Part shown: piece by piece, positions 42,300-51,160 of the stretch
How the letters are laid out: the number at the start of each line of letters is the position of its first letter
How positions within the stretch are numbered: position 1 is the stretch's first letter
Source of the DNA: Clostridium sp. AM33-3
Lineage (GTDB): Bacteria; Bacillota; Clostridia; Lachnospirales; Lachnospiraceae
Assembly (NCBI RefSeq): GCF_003480315.1
Contig: NZ_QUIV01000007.1
Location: forward strand, 54,936 to 118,935
Direction of reading: 5' to 3'
DNA: 64,000 bases
Position numbers and translations under genes: made by a program
Notes under the pieces: generated by a model
What the model saw: the letters and a program-made list of their open reading frames with translations, nothing else
The model's database searches: none
What the model was told of the DNA's origin: nothing

Positions 42300-43607
42300 T
42301 TATGATTTGTCTGTACTGGAAATCTGGTGTTTTTTGATGCGGTGGATCAGAAATGTGGAAACGAAAAGTCCGATCACGGCCCATCCGATCATGACGCTGA
42401 AAACAATGCGGAAACCGGTCATGCCCGGGTAGCGGTCAAGAAAGCTTCCGTACATAACATATGCAAATGCGTTCGGAAGGTAGATGACTAGGGAAGCGAG
42501 GCTCATGGCAGCACCGGTAATTTCTGCGGGTACTTTCACCTCATCCATCGGAGCGAAGAAGACTGCGCGCATGGTAAATACAATAGATCCAAAGCCCAGG
42601 GTGCAGGCTGCGCCAAGAATCCAGTTGCCGTTCTGGCCAAGCATTTCGTGAGGGACCATCAGGAACGCTGCCATTGCGACAGCACATACAAGAAAACCTA
42701 CGCGGATGTGTTTTGCGGCAGATTTATGTACTTTATCAGACATAAAACCGCCGATCGGTCCGCCGACCATTTTCAGTCCATACTGATTGATGATGCCGTA
42801 CATGCCGACTGCGGTAGCCGGCAGCATGTAGATCTGATTCAAAAATGGAATAAAGTAAGTCAGTCCGCAGTAAATGCAGTATACAACGAAACCGTTCAGA
42901 GCAACAGCCCAGATATCGATATTTTTCAATGCCTGGATCATACCGCCGAATGCAGCCTGGGCACGGTTCTGCTCCTTCCCGTTTTCGCCGGTGCGTTTTT
43001 CATCGTTGGGTACAAAAATGAGACAGAGAACTCCGGCACAAGCGGTAACTGCGGATAAGAAGAGAAGTCCTCCCCGTAATGCAGGAGCTCCTTCACCCAT
43101 AGCCTTGAAAATAGCCAGTGCGCTTGAAGCAACAATGACATCAATAATGCCGCGCCCCATTTCCAGAAAGCCAAACATGCGTCCCTGTGTCTTTTCATCG
43201 CCAAGAAGACGGATTGCTTTTAATAGAACCGGCCAGTAGGTTACCTCGCCGAGAATGGCCATTGCGCCGAACGCGATCAGAAATCCCCAGTAACCAGGAA
43301 ATGTAGAAAGATAAACGCCGATTGCGCCAAGACCGATCAGGGAGCCGCCGATCATATATTTTTTGCTGAACATATCGCAGATATAGATACCAAAGATCAG
43401 GCCAATGGTCTGCACAATTCCATAAGCGCTTAAAGCGCCGCCGATCTGGGTGTTCGTGAGTCCCATAAATTGCTGCATGGGAACATAGAACATGTCTTTC
43501 ATAGAAGAAAGCTTAAACGCAATGCCTCCGGAAAGTGTCAGGATGCAGAAGACAAACCAGCGGTTTGGAACTGCTTTTACAGCTTTTTGTTTCATTTCAT
43601 TACTCAT
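42300..43607 (-). CDS. MFS transporter
   Basis: This 435-residue major facilitator protein has twelve hydrophobic segments and MFS loop motifs (FGIYICDMFSKKYMIGG after helix 2, GFMSDKVHKSAAKHIRVG between halves). It resembles organic-anion or sugar-phosphate-type porters. ATG 43607 is chosen because AAGGAG lies nine bases upstream; the frame stays open to 43805 without a site. It is the first gene of the MFS-isomerase-AGCS run, divergent from the DeoR regulator. Confidence 0.88.
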   Translation of the reverse strand: MSNEMKQKAVKAVPNRWFVFCILTLSGGIAFKLSSMKDMFYVPMQQFMGLTNTQIGGALSAYGIVQTIGLIFGIYICDMFSKKYMIGGSLIGLGAIGVYLSTFPGYWGFLIAFGAMAILGEVTYWPVLLKAIRLLGDEKTQGRMFGFLEMGRGIIDVIVASSALAIFKAMGEGAPALRGGLLFLSAVTACAGVLCLIFVPNDEKRTGENGKEQNRAQAAFGGMIQALKNIDIWAVALNGFVVYCIYCGLTYFIPFLNQIYMLPATAVGMYGIINQYGLKMVGGPIGGFMSDKVHKSAAKHIRVGFLVCAVAMAAFLMVPHEMLGQNGNWILGAACTLGFGSIVFTMRAVFFAPMDEVKVPAEITGAAMSLASLVIYLPNAFAYVMYGSFLDRYPGMTGFRIVFSVMIGWAVIGLFVSTFLIHRIKKHQISSTDKS

Positions 43608-43736
43608 AATCATTTTCTCCTTCTTGTAGACAGACTGCAGTTTGTGATTCGTTGCCAGGCATATCAGAAATGCGTTTGAGACGTATTTCTTGGATTCGGT
43701 CTTTAGTATATCTGTATTTGGTTGCGAAATCAATAT

Positions 43737-43793
43737 AAAACGCAATAAAACACATAAAATCAACGAAATATCCAAAAATATAAGTTGCGTTTT
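43737..43793. promoter_or_regulatory. putative DeoR operator in the divergent region
   Basis: AAAACGCAA (43737-43745) and its inverse TTGCGTTTT (43785-43793) lie in the 364-base gap between the divergent MFS and DeoR genes. A further GTTGCGAAAT is at 43721. This is a plausible two-site operator for the adjacent regulator. Confidence 0.45.
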
Positions 43794-43971
43794 GTTGGAT
43801 TTCACGGTGAAAAGAAGGGAAAATACTGATATAATTGGGAATGTAAATAGATGCTAGGATATAGCACAGAAATACGTTATAATGAAATACGGACATGATC
43901 CGGCAGGTATGCGCATGAACGGCGCAGACTGTGCGGATATGGGGCGGAATGCAAAACAGGAGGAAATAGTT

Positions 43972-44760
43972 ATGCTGGCACAGCAGCGTTATAAAACAAT
44001 TTTAGATTTACTGGAGGAACATGGTATTGTACATAGTGCAGACCTGGTGCGGGAGATGAAAGTATCGTCTGAAACGGTCCGGAAAGATCTGGATGCACTG
44101 GAACAATCGGGAAAATTAAAACGGGTGCATGGCGGAGCCGTACCGATAAGCCGGATGTCGGCACAGAACGGACAGTATATATCACTGAAAACCAGAAATT
44201 CCAGCTGTATGGAAGAAAAAGCAGCCATAGCTGCGTATGCGGCGGGACTGGTCCGGGAATACCAGGCTGTGGGTCTGGACTACGGAAGTACAAGCATGAT
44301 CATGGCGAAGGAGCTGGTGCGCAGGTTTGAGCATCTTACGGTAGTGACAAATTCCATCCAGAATGCGCTGGTTTTATCGGAGCGACCGGAGTTTACCGTT
44401 ATTCTGATTGGAGGAATACTGGATAAAAAGGAATTATCTCTTGGAAATGATTTTTCCCAGATGCTTGAGAGTCTTCATCTGGATATTTTGTTTATGTCAG
44501 TCAGCGGTGTCCATCCGTCTGTCGGACTGACGGATCAGGGACCGAGTGAAGCAAGGGTACAAAAGCAGATGTGTCAGATCGCGGACCGGACGGTAGTCCT
44601 GGCAGACTCCAGCAAGTTTGGAAGAGCAAGTCTGGTAAAGCTGTGTGCATTGTGTGATGTGGATCAGATTATCACGGATGGAGGACTTGATACAGACATG
44701 GAGCAGAAGATAAAGGATACCGGCGTTGCGTTGCATGTAGTCCGGAACGGAGAAAGATAA
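43972..44760 (+). CDS. DeoR family transcriptional regulator
   Basis: The 262-residue protein has a DeoR winged helix (QQRYKTILDLLEEHGIVHSADLVREMKVSSETVRKDLDALEQSGKLKRVHGGAV). A sugar-phosphate-isomerase-like sensor domain follows (VGLDYGSTSMIMAKEL, VVTNSI, VLADSSKFGRASL). AGGAGG precedes ATG 43972, while the frame is open to 43882. It is transcribed away from the MFS-isomerase-AGCS operon, its likely target, with a phosphorylated sugar as effector. Confidence 0.92.
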   Translation: MLAQQRYKTILDLLEEHGIVHSADLVREMKVSSETVRKDLDALEQSGKLKRVHGGAVPISRMSAQNGQYISLKTRNSSCMEEKAAIAAYAAGLVREYQAVGLDYGSTSMIMAKELVRRFEHLTVVTNSIQNALVLSERPEFTVILIGGILDKKELSLGNDFSQMLESLHLDILFMSVSGVHPSVGLTDQGPSEARVQKQMCQIADRTVVLADSSKFGRASLVKLCALCDVDQIITDGGLDTDMEQKIKDTGVALHVVRNGER

Positions 44761-44778
44761 GACAGATTCAGGGATCTG

Positions 44779-45078
44779 TCAGTGTTCCATGGAGTTCAAA
44801 AATTGAAGAAGTGCGTTTCGCTGCTCCGGGCTCATCTGGTAGATCCGGGCCAGCAGCGGATCCTGGCAGAAACGGGATTCCAGTGTGTCATCGAAAAAAT
44901 CCCGGAGAGACAAATCCAGGGCATCACATATATAAGAAAGAACCTCGACTGTGGGGTTCTTTTTTCCCAGCTCCACGTCCCGAAGGTAGCTCTGGGAGAT
45001 ACCGGCAAGGGTTGCAAGCCGGTTGACGCTGTACTGTTTTGCATTTCTGAAATAGCTGATTCTTGTTCCGATGTCCAT
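44779..45078 (-). CDS. XRE-type helix-turn-helix regulator
   Basis: The 99-residue protein has a lambda-repressor-type HTH at residues 6-60 (ISYFRNAKQYSVNRLATLAGISQSYLRDVELGKKNPTVEVLSYICDALD) and a short C-terminal helix. AAGGGAG precedes the start. It is divergent from a diguanylate cyclase gene. The shared gap holds an ATCTATAGAT palindrome near 45159-45168 that may be its operator. Confidence 0.88.
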   Translation of the reverse strand: MDIGTRISYFRNAKQYSVNRLATLAGISQSYLRDVELGKKNPTVEVLSYICDALDLSLRDFFDDTLESRFCQDPLLARIYQMSPEQRNALLQFLNSMEH

Positions 45079-45244
45079 GATGTTACTCCCTTTAGATATA
45101 GAGATAGGATAACAAATTTATTCTGAAAAAATTACATCTATAAAGATTGCTGATTATATCTATAGATGCTATAATGGGCTTAATTACAGGATAAAAAACA
45201 AAAAACGTTATTTTTACTGGTATTAAAACACAGGGGGTTAAGAA

Positions 45245-46132
45245 ATGAATCACGAAAATCAGGCGGATCAGTCTGCGCTTTTGCAGGCGGCCTGCACAAA
45301 AAGCAAATGTATAGAATTACTGGCACTGGCTGCGGATTACCGGGAAGCATTGCCGCAGGTGCTGGAGCTGCTGCGGCAGTATTATGCGGCAGAAAAGGTC
45401 TGCTTTTATGAGTGCGGTGAGCCGGATACGGACGGACGGCAGGAAGCAGGCAGTTTCTCTGCTCCTGTTATTTTTGAAGAGAATCTGTACGGAAAATTGC
45501 AGGTGGAGCATTCCGGCGCGTTGGATCCGGATCGGGAGCTTTTTTCAGTGATTGCCCGTGTTCTTGCTTCGGAAATCAGGAAAAAGAAACTTCAGGAGTA
45601 TTTGCTTCGTTTAAGCTATCAGGATCAGCTGACCGGGATCCAAAACAACACCTCTTACATCCGCATGCTGAATCAGCTTCTTGAGCATCCGGTGCCGGTT
45701 GGAGTTGCATTTGCCGATTTGAACGGGCTGAAATACTTAAACGATACCTACGGCCATGAATACGGCGATCAGGCACTCCGGCATCTGGCAGAGGTGAGCA
45801 TGGAGTATTTCGCAAAAGACCAGCTTTACCGGATCAGCGGAGATGAATTTGTCATAATCTGTCCTAAAGTGCAGGAAGAGGTCTTTATCAGACAGGCTCA
45901 GCTTCTGAAGGAACGTCTGAAACAGGAGGAACAGGGGCTGGCTGCCTTTGGGTATCTGTGGAATGACGGAACCACCGCTGCAGACAGGCTGCTTCACGGT
46001 GCAGAACGCCTGATGTATCAGGAAAAGCAGCAGCATTACTGGGACAGTACACGCAGAGTGCAGGAATGTCCGGGTTATGCACAAGCTCTGTATAAACGAT
46101 ACAGACAGCAAGGAAAAAGTGAAATAAAATAA
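45245..46132 (+). CDS. diguanylate cyclase with GAF-like N-terminus
   Basis: The 295-residue protein has an N-terminal region (1-115) resembling a degenerate GAF sensor and a C-terminal GGDEF domain. The active-site loop reads RISGDEFVII (SGDEF), a variant often still active, and DLNGLKYLNDTYGHEYGD is intact. I see no RxxD inhibitory site before the loop. It has no membrane helix. It is predicted to make cyclic di-GMP in the cytosol, with the divergent XRE gene a possible regulator. AGGGGG precedes the ATG. Confidence 0.88.
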   Translation: MNHENQADQSALLQAACTKSKCIELLALAADYREALPQVLELLRQYYAAEKVCFYECGEPDTDGRQEAGSFSAPVIFEENLYGKLQVEHSGALDPDRELFSVIARVLASEIRKKKLQEYLLRLSYQDQLTGIQNNTSYIRMLNQLLEHPVPVGVAFADLNGLKYLNDTYGHEYGDQALRHLAEVSMEYFAKDQLYRISGDEFVIICPKVQEEVFIRQAQLLKERLKQEEQGLAAFGYLWNDGTTAADRLLHGAERLMYQEKQQHYWDSTRRVQECPGYAQALYKRYRQQGKSEIK

Positions 46133-46193
46133 ACAATTTAAACTTTATATTCAGAATATACAAGAAAAAAGTAAAAATAATTAGAAATAACGC

Positions 46194-46222
46194 TTGACAA
46201 ATTGTATTTAATATTGTACAAT
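46194..46222 (+). promoter_or_regulatory. near-consensus promoter of a short transcript
   Basis: A consensus TTGACA (46194-46199), a 17-base spacer and TACAAT (46217-46222). It is one of the best promoter matches in the window, yet no long gene follows. Confidence 0.75.
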
Positions 46223-46228
46223 GAAGAC

Positions 46229-46486
46229 AACAAAAACAAAGAAGCAACGAAAAGAAAAGCTTCAGAAAACGGAGGACGGTCCAATGGGTTACTAAATCTT
46301 ACCACAAAAAATCTCTTAACGAGTTTACATAGATGTAATCGAAGGAGGGAGATTCCAATGAAAGGCAGAGGCCCATAGCACTTTGAAAAAAGAATATAAA
46401 GAAAGAGAGGTTATTAAGTGAAACTTCGGGATATTTGTTGAAAGAGCTATCTGATGACGAGAAAGTCAGATAGCTCTTATTTTGTT
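46229..46486 (+). ncRNA. short independent transcript with three tiny ORFs
   Basis: Between a strong promoter and a strong terminator lie about 255 bases with three ribosome-site-led tiny frames: 46284-46295 (MGY, after GGAGGA), 46358-46378 (MKGRGP, after AAGGAGGGAG) and 46418-46441 (MKLRDIC, GTG start after AGAGAGG). The next gene is convergent, so this is not its leader. It could be a small RNA, a set of leader peptides orphaned from a regulated gene, or a small-peptide message. I recognise no known family. Confidence 0.55.
46442..46484 (+). terminator. intrinsic terminator of the short transcript
   Basis: AAGAGCTATCTGA (46442-46454) pairs perfectly with TCAGATAGCTCTT (46466-46478), followed by ATTTTG. 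Confidence 0.85.
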
Positions 46487-46505
46487 TTATAAGAAACCAC
46501 AGATT

Positions 46506-47240
46506 TTACAGATGATTCCGCCGAAGAAAATCAAGAATATAGCTCGTGCATTGCTGCTCCCGCAAAAACAGGACCTTGTGCGTGCCTCCTTCAATGAGTC
46601 TGAGCTGGCTGTTTGGGATCTGCTCTGCCATCCAGCGGGTGTGGGAGGTCTTTATGAGATCCCGGGTTCCGGCAAGGATCAGGACCGGTGCCTGGATATG
46701 CTGCAGGCGTCTGGCAGAAAGATGCGGGGAGTCCGTTAAGAGGGTGTTGAGCTGCAGGCGTTTCGTCAGCTGCAGGCGCAGGGGGCTGTCCGGCAGCCTG
46801 TTTTTCAGGAATGAAAGGGCACATCCGGTGAACTGTGCGGCAAGTCGTACCGGAAACCGTAAGCCGTAGGAAAGAGCGTTTCCGCTGGCGGAAATGACAG
46901 CCAGGGTGCGCTCTGGAAAGCAGCAGGCAAACTCCAGCGCAATGTTGGCCCCGTCACTGAAGCCCAGAAGGATGGCCTTAGCGATGCCAAGGTGGTCAAG
47001 CAGGGCGGCAGCGTCACAGGCCATGTCGTGGATCGTGAAAGACTGCCGAGCTGTCATGGAACGTCCGTGCCCGCGGCTGTCCATCAGGATCACCTGATAG
47101 CTTTTCTGCAGATTCCGCTTATAGGAGTGGAATACATGATGGGACTGGCTGTTTCCATGGAGCATCAGGACCGGTGTTCCGTGGCCGACAACCTCATAGT
47201 AGAGATGTGCCTCGGAAGTATCAAGATATGTGCTTTTCAT
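46506..47240 (-). CDS. alpha/beta hydrolase
   Basis: The 244-residue alpha/beta-hydrolase has oxyanion strand LMLHGNSQSH, nucleophile elbow GFSDGA (Ser), catalytic Asp in LAGTRDLI and His in EGGTHKV. The substrate is unknown. The start overlaps the end of the upstream DUF2156 gene by 20 bases, so the two are co-transcribed. The 3' end converges on the short-transcript terminator. It may be an esterase or lipase-like partner of the lipid-modifying protein upstream. Confidence 0.9.
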   Translation of the reverse strand: MKSTYLDTSEAHLYYEVVGHGTPVLMLHGNSQSHHVFHSYKRNLQKSYQVILMDSRGHGRSMTARQSFTIHDMACDAAALLDHLGIAKAILLGFSDGANIALEFACCFPERTLAVISASGNALSYGLRFPVRLAAQFTGCALSFLKNRLPDSPLRLQLTKRLQLNTLLTDSPHLSARRLQHIQAPVLILAGTRDLIKTSHTRWMAEQIPNSQLRLIEGGTHKVLFLREQQCTSYILDFLRRNHL

Positions 47241-48915
47241 GATGTATTTTTCCCTTCAGGAAAGACTGAACGCCCTCGCGGATCCCGTCCGGGTTCTGGA
47301 TCTTTACCACTGCGTAAAACATATCCGGAGTCGGATGCTTCGGAAGGTAAACATAGTAAGCAGGAAGCCATTGTGTCGGACTGTATTTTTCCTTGGCGCG
47401 GTACAGATCCTTAAAGCCATAGCAGTCGTTCAGGTTGTTGTATACAAATCGCAGCAGTCGTTCCACAAGACTGGCTTTTTCATCATCCAGACCGGCCAGA
47501 GGTGCTACGCCAAGGCTTCCATAGTGGACGCCCTCCGAGCGGAAGGTCTGAAAGGCTTCGTAAATGATGGTTTCCATGACACCGCCTGGAGCATTGCAGC
47601 CGTGGCGGGTAACATCGGCCATGTAGCCGTCTTTTCCGAGAAACGGAACAAAAGCGATGAAGGCCACGATGGTTCCTTCGGCATTTTTTGCATAGAAATA
47701 GCGTTTGTCCATCGGGTTTTCCAGTCCGGCCTTGCCCATCGTGAAGGCCAGCAGGGAGCTTTTTTTCTGACCGAGCCATTCATTTGTGACACGGTCAAAG
47801 GCAGACTCGATGTCCGGGTCACGCTGCAGGAGCGGTTTGTATTCGGCAATGGTCACACCGGCCTTTTTGGCATGGTTGATGTTCATGCGCATCTTGGCAC
47901 CTTTTTTGCCGCTGATCTCATAATCCGCCAGGGAGAAACGCGCTTCCTCGCCGCATTTGACATAGCCGAAGCCCTGGCGTCTGTATTCTTCCAGAAAGTG
48001 CTCTGTCACGCTTAAGAAAAAGACCTTGTGGGCGCTTCGGACGCAGAAATCTTTAAATTCAGAAAGCAGAGCAGGAAAGTCTGCATCTGCGCAGACCGGA
48101 TCGCCGTTGACGATGATGGTATCACCTGCCACGCCGTAAGGGATCACTCCGTCTACATTCCGTCCGAAGTAGAGCTGCTTATCCTCTTCGAGCGCCAGGT
48201 AGGAGCAGCAGTTCTGGCTGTACAGGTTTAAAAGGGTACGTGCATGCTGCAGGTCGGATTCTCGGCGGGAGGAAGGTGCCAGCCACGGGCGGACCGCATA
48301 CAGCAGAGCAGCCAGGATACAGCCCCAGCTGAACCAGAACATCATAAGCTCCAGCATATGCGCACCGTGGGAGACCGGGATGGAGCTTCCGCTTCCGAAC
48401 AGGATGTCAAGGCTTTCTTTAAAGCTGTTAAGCAGAGTATGGCGCCCACTGCCGAGAACAGGCGTTAAATAGTGGTAGCTGATCACGGCGTTTGCGGTCA
48501 CTCCGAGAAAGCTGGGCAGCAGGAGAAGCAGGCCGCGTTTGCGGTCTTTTTTTGATGCCGGGCAGCAGAAGTCAGAGCGGAAACCGAAGAAAACGGCAAA
48601 AAAGACAACATCGGAGATCATGCATGCGGCGTGGAAAACGTCCGGCAGATGAGGAATACAGCTGATAAAATCAAGAAAAAGCAGCATCAGGGTGATGGTC
48701 AGGGCTGCGTGCTTCCGTTTTCGAAGCTGTGAGCAGAGACAGAGTAGAACAACGGCAGAGGCACGCTGGACCATCCAGTCCATTTCGGTGGAAATCAGCA
48801 GGACGGCTTCTGCGGGAAGCCGGTGCAGAAAACTGAGGGCGAACATGCCGAGGGACAAACAAAATAAGATCAGGATGCAGATGTTTTCCACCCGGGTGCG
48901 AAAAGTCTGTGTCAT
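47221..48915 (-). CDS. DUF2156 (phosphatidylglycerol lysyltransferase-like) membrane protein
   Basis: The 564-residue protein has five or six N-terminal membrane helices (to about residue 220), then a cytosolic DUF2156 domain like the catalytic half of MprF, which transfers Lys or Ala from tRNA to phosphatidylglycerol. Typical pieces are NCCSYLALEEDKQLYFG, GDPVCADADFPALL, MRMNINHAKKAGVT and DGYMADVTRH. It is shorter than MprF, lacking most of the flippase part. ATG 48915 follows AAAGGAAGG. It overlaps the hydrolase gene, and the isochorismatase-type gene lies just upstream. Confidence 0.87.
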   Translation of the reverse strand: MTQTFRTRVENICILILFCLSLGMFALSFLHRLPAEAVLLISTEMDWMVQRASAVVLLCLCSQLRKRKHAALTITLMLLFLDFISCIPHLPDVFHAACMISDVVFFAVFFGFRSDFCCPASKKDRKRGLLLLLPSFLGVTANAVISYHYLTPVLGSGRHTLLNSFKESLDILFGSGSSIPVSHGAHMLELMMFWFSWGCILAALLYAVRPWLAPSSRRESDLQHARTLLNLYSQNCCSYLALEEDKQLYFGRNVDGVIPYGVAGDTIIVNGDPVCADADFPALLSEFKDFCVRSAHKVFFLSVTEHFLEEYRRQGFGYVKCGEEARFSLADYEISGKKGAKMRMNINHAKKAGVTIAEYKPLLQRDPDIESAFDRVTNEWLGQKKSSLLAFTMGKAGLENPMDKRYFYAKNAEGTIVAFIAFVPFLGKDGYMADVTRHGCNAPGGVMETIIYEAFQTFRSEGVHYGSLGVAPLAGLDDEKASLVERLLRFVYNNLNDCYGFKDLYRAKEKYSPTQWLPAYYVYLPKHPTPDMFYAVVKIQNPDGIREGVQSFLKGKIHHEKHIS

Positions 48916-48929
48916 GGAAATCCTTCCTT

Positions 48930-49505
48930 TCATAACAGCGGTTTGCTGTGTGTCAGATATTCTTCGGTGGTCATGAGCTCGGTGTGGAGCGGAGCAAAAT
49001 AGGAAACGATCTTTTCTGTTTCCGTTCTGGAAGCTTCGCTGAGTCCTGCCACGGCATCGGTCAGGTAAATGACCTTACAGCCAGCGTCAATGGCGGACAG
49101 TACGGTAGAGAGCACGCAGCATTCTGCCACGACACCGGAAATCACAAGACGGCGGGCTTTTTTTGCGGCTTTCACAACCTCAGGAACAGCGAACGAGGAA
49201 TAGACGCTTTTTGTGTATACCGGGTGTGTTTTTACCCAGGGCAGAAATTCCGGCATCATTTCATTAAGCCATGCATCAGCGTTGACTGCCGCGTTCATTT
49301 CATTATATTCCTTCCAGACACCTTCCGGGTGTTCTGCGGCCAGATACCGGGTGAAGATGACCTGCTCCGGCATCCGGCTGTTTAACAGACGGAGAATGGA
49401 GGCAGAGGCTGCTTCTACGCCTTCGCAGGCCCATTCCTGTCCTTTTGTATAAACGTTCTGCATATCGATAACCAGAAGCAGGTCAGCTGAATTGTTTTGT
49501 TCCAT
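48930..49505 (-). CDS. isochorismatase family cysteine hydrolase
   Basis: The 191-residue protein has the cysteine-hydrolase triad: D14 in LLVIDMQNVY, a Lys near YTKSVYSSF, and Cys in SGVVAECCVLST. It belongs with nicotinamidase- and isochorismatase-like amidases; the exact amide cannot be told. AGGAGG precedes the start. It ends 14 bases before the DUF2156 gene on the same strand, so the three minus-strand genes form one unit. Confidence 0.88.
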   Translation of the reverse strand: MEQNNSADLLLVIDMQNVYTKGQEWACEGVEAASASILRLLNSRMPEQVIFTRYLAAEHPEGVWKEYNEMNAAVNADAWLNEMMPEFLPWVKTHPVYTKSVYSSFAVPEVVKAAKKARRLVISGVVAECCVLSTVLSAIDAGCKVIYLTDAVAGLSEASRTETEKIVSYFAPLHTELMTTEEYLTHSKPLL

Positions 49506-49611
49506 TCTAAACTCCTCCTTTTTAGTCTCAGTATAGTTTTCTGCGCAGGATATTACAAGCAGAATGATATGTTAATTTATTAACAAACTGGTGCCGGATT
49601 CCTCCATTTCA

Positions 49612-49640
49612 TTGACTTTACATAAGGATAATGTTATCTT
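49612..49640 (+). promoter_or_regulatory. promoter candidate for the nucleoside operon
   Basis: TTGACT (49612-49617) and TATCTT (49635-49640) have a 17-base spacer. Confidence 0.45.
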
Positions 49641-49762
49641 TATCGTAAATTGCTGTTAAATTCGCAAATTTGTGTACATTTATTTGCATGAATCGCAGCA
49701 AAAATCTGGTGGCGGGTATACAGGGTATGAAACGTCATACGATTGGGAAGGAGGTTATAACA

Positions 49763-50512
49763 TTGGGAGAAAGTAAAATGCCGCATATCCGGCTTCCGGA
49801 AAATCTTGGGATCCGTTATGCGGTGCTGCCGGGAGATCCGGCCCGGGCAGAGCGGGCAGCAGGCTATTTGAAAGATGCAAAGCTGTTAGCCTTCAACCGG
49901 GAATATAAAAGCTACAGTGGTCTCTGGAACGGTGTGCCGGTTCTGGTCATGTCCACCGGAATGGGTGGTCCGTCCATGGCAATTGCAGTGGAAGAACTGC
50001 GAAAGACCGGTGTAGAAGCAGCTGTGCGGATCGGAAGCTGCGGCGCGCTGCAGCCGGAGGCCGGAGTCGGAGACCTGGTCATGGTAGAAGCAGCTGTGCG
50101 GGATGAGGGAACGTCCCTCGGCTATGCGCCGCTCAGTTATCCGGCTATTGCAGATCACAGGCTGCTTACTGCTTGCGAGGAGAGTGCAAGGGAGGCTGGT
50201 TACCGGTTCCATACCGGTATTGCAAGAAGCCATGACTGTCTGTATCGGGATGACAACCCATCGATTTATGCAGACTGGGCAAAAAAAGGCGTGCTGGCGT
50301 CTGACATGGAAACTGCGGCACTATTTGTGGTTGGGAGGATCCGTGGCATGAAGACGGCATCCATCTTAAATGTGGTGGCGGCCTGCAAGAGCAATGTGGC
50401 TGAGAACATCGGACGTTATGCAGACGGTGAGGCCCTGACGGTTCAGGGCGAGGAGCATGAGATCCTGACAGCGTTTGAGGCACTGACGAAGCTGGAAAAC
50501 AAAACAATTTAA
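49763..50512 (+). CDS. nucleoside phosphorylase (uridine phosphorylase-like)
   Basis: The enzyme (about 249 residues) belongs to the NP-I phosphorylase fold that splits nucleosides with phosphate. Marks are YAVLPGDPARAERAAGYL (phosphate loop), STGMGGPSMAIAVEEL, RIGSCGALQ and DMETAALFVVG. The last is the ribose-binding Met-Glu. It looks closest to uridine phosphorylases. The start is taken as TTG 49763 because GGAAGGAGG lies nine bases upstream; ATG 49778 is the alternative. It leads an ECF transporter operon, which suggests nucleoside uptake and salvage. Confidence 0.87.
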   Translation: MGESKMPHIRLPENLGIRYAVLPGDPARAERAAGYLKDAKLLAFNREYKSYSGLWNGVPVLVMSTGMGGPSMAIAVEELRKTGVEAAVRIGSCGALQPEAGVGDLVMVEAAVRDEGTSLGYAPLSYPAIADHRLLTACEESAREAGYRFHTGIARSHDCLYRDDNPSIYADWAKKGVLASDMETAALFVVGRIRGMKTASILNVVAACKSNVAENIGRYADGEALTVQGEEHEILTAFEALTKLENKTI

Positions 50513-50532
50513 AGGGAAAGGGTGTGTGAGTT

Positions 50533-51135
50533 ATGAATAACTTATTTAAAACCAAATTTGATGCGGCTGTGATCGTGCTGATCCCGGCCTGCATCGGCAT
50601 CAACTATCTTGGAAAGCTGTTTGCCAGCGTGTTAAAGCTTCCTCTGTGGCTGGATTCCATCGGAACCTGTATCGGCGGATGCCTTGGCGGCCCGATCATT
50701 GGAGCAATCTGTGGCGCGGCTAACAACCTGATCTACGGATTTTCCGCAGGCGATAACATTACATTAATTTATGCGCTGACCAGCCTTGGAATTGGTGCGG
50801 CAGTAGGAATCATGGCACGTCTGGGCTTTATGAAAACCTTCCCGAAGGCTATCATCACTGCCTGCGTGGCAGGCCTTGCGGCTGTGGTTATTTCCACTCC
50901 GTTAAACGTTCTGTTCTGGGGCGGCACTACCGGTAATGTATGGGGCGATGCGGTATTCGCAGCAACCCAGGCAGCCAATATGCCGGTATTCCTGGGCTCC
51001 CTGCTGGATGAGGTTGTCGTGGATGTACCGGACAAGCTGATCACGCTGATCGTGGTATTCTTTATCTTAAAGGGTCTTCCGAATAAGCTGACCACACTGT
51101 ACGAGGCAAATTCCGAGATCGAGACTCTGGACTAA
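50533..51135 (+). CDS. ECF transporter S component (substrate-specific)
   Basis: The 200-residue integral membrane protein has five or six helices and the glycine-rich GTCIGGCLGGPIIGAICGAANNLIYG segment seen in ECF S-components. It would bind the substrate and dock on the T/A module encoded next. It sits between a nucleoside phosphorylase and the ECF energising genes, so a nucleoside is the most likely substrate (inference). An AAGGG site precedes ATG 50533. Confidence 0.87.
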   Translation: MNNLFKTKFDAAVIVLIPACIGINYLGKLFASVLKLPLWLDSIGTCIGGCLGGPIIGAICGAANNLIYGFSAGDNITLIYALTSLGIGAAVGIMARLGFMKTFPKAIITACVAGLAAVVISTPLNVLFWGGTTGNVWGDAVFAATQAANMPVFLGSLLDEVVVDVPDKLITLIVVFFILKGLPNKLTTLYEANSEIETLD

Positions 51136-51160
51136 TCAAGAAAAGGAAATGTAACAGAAT

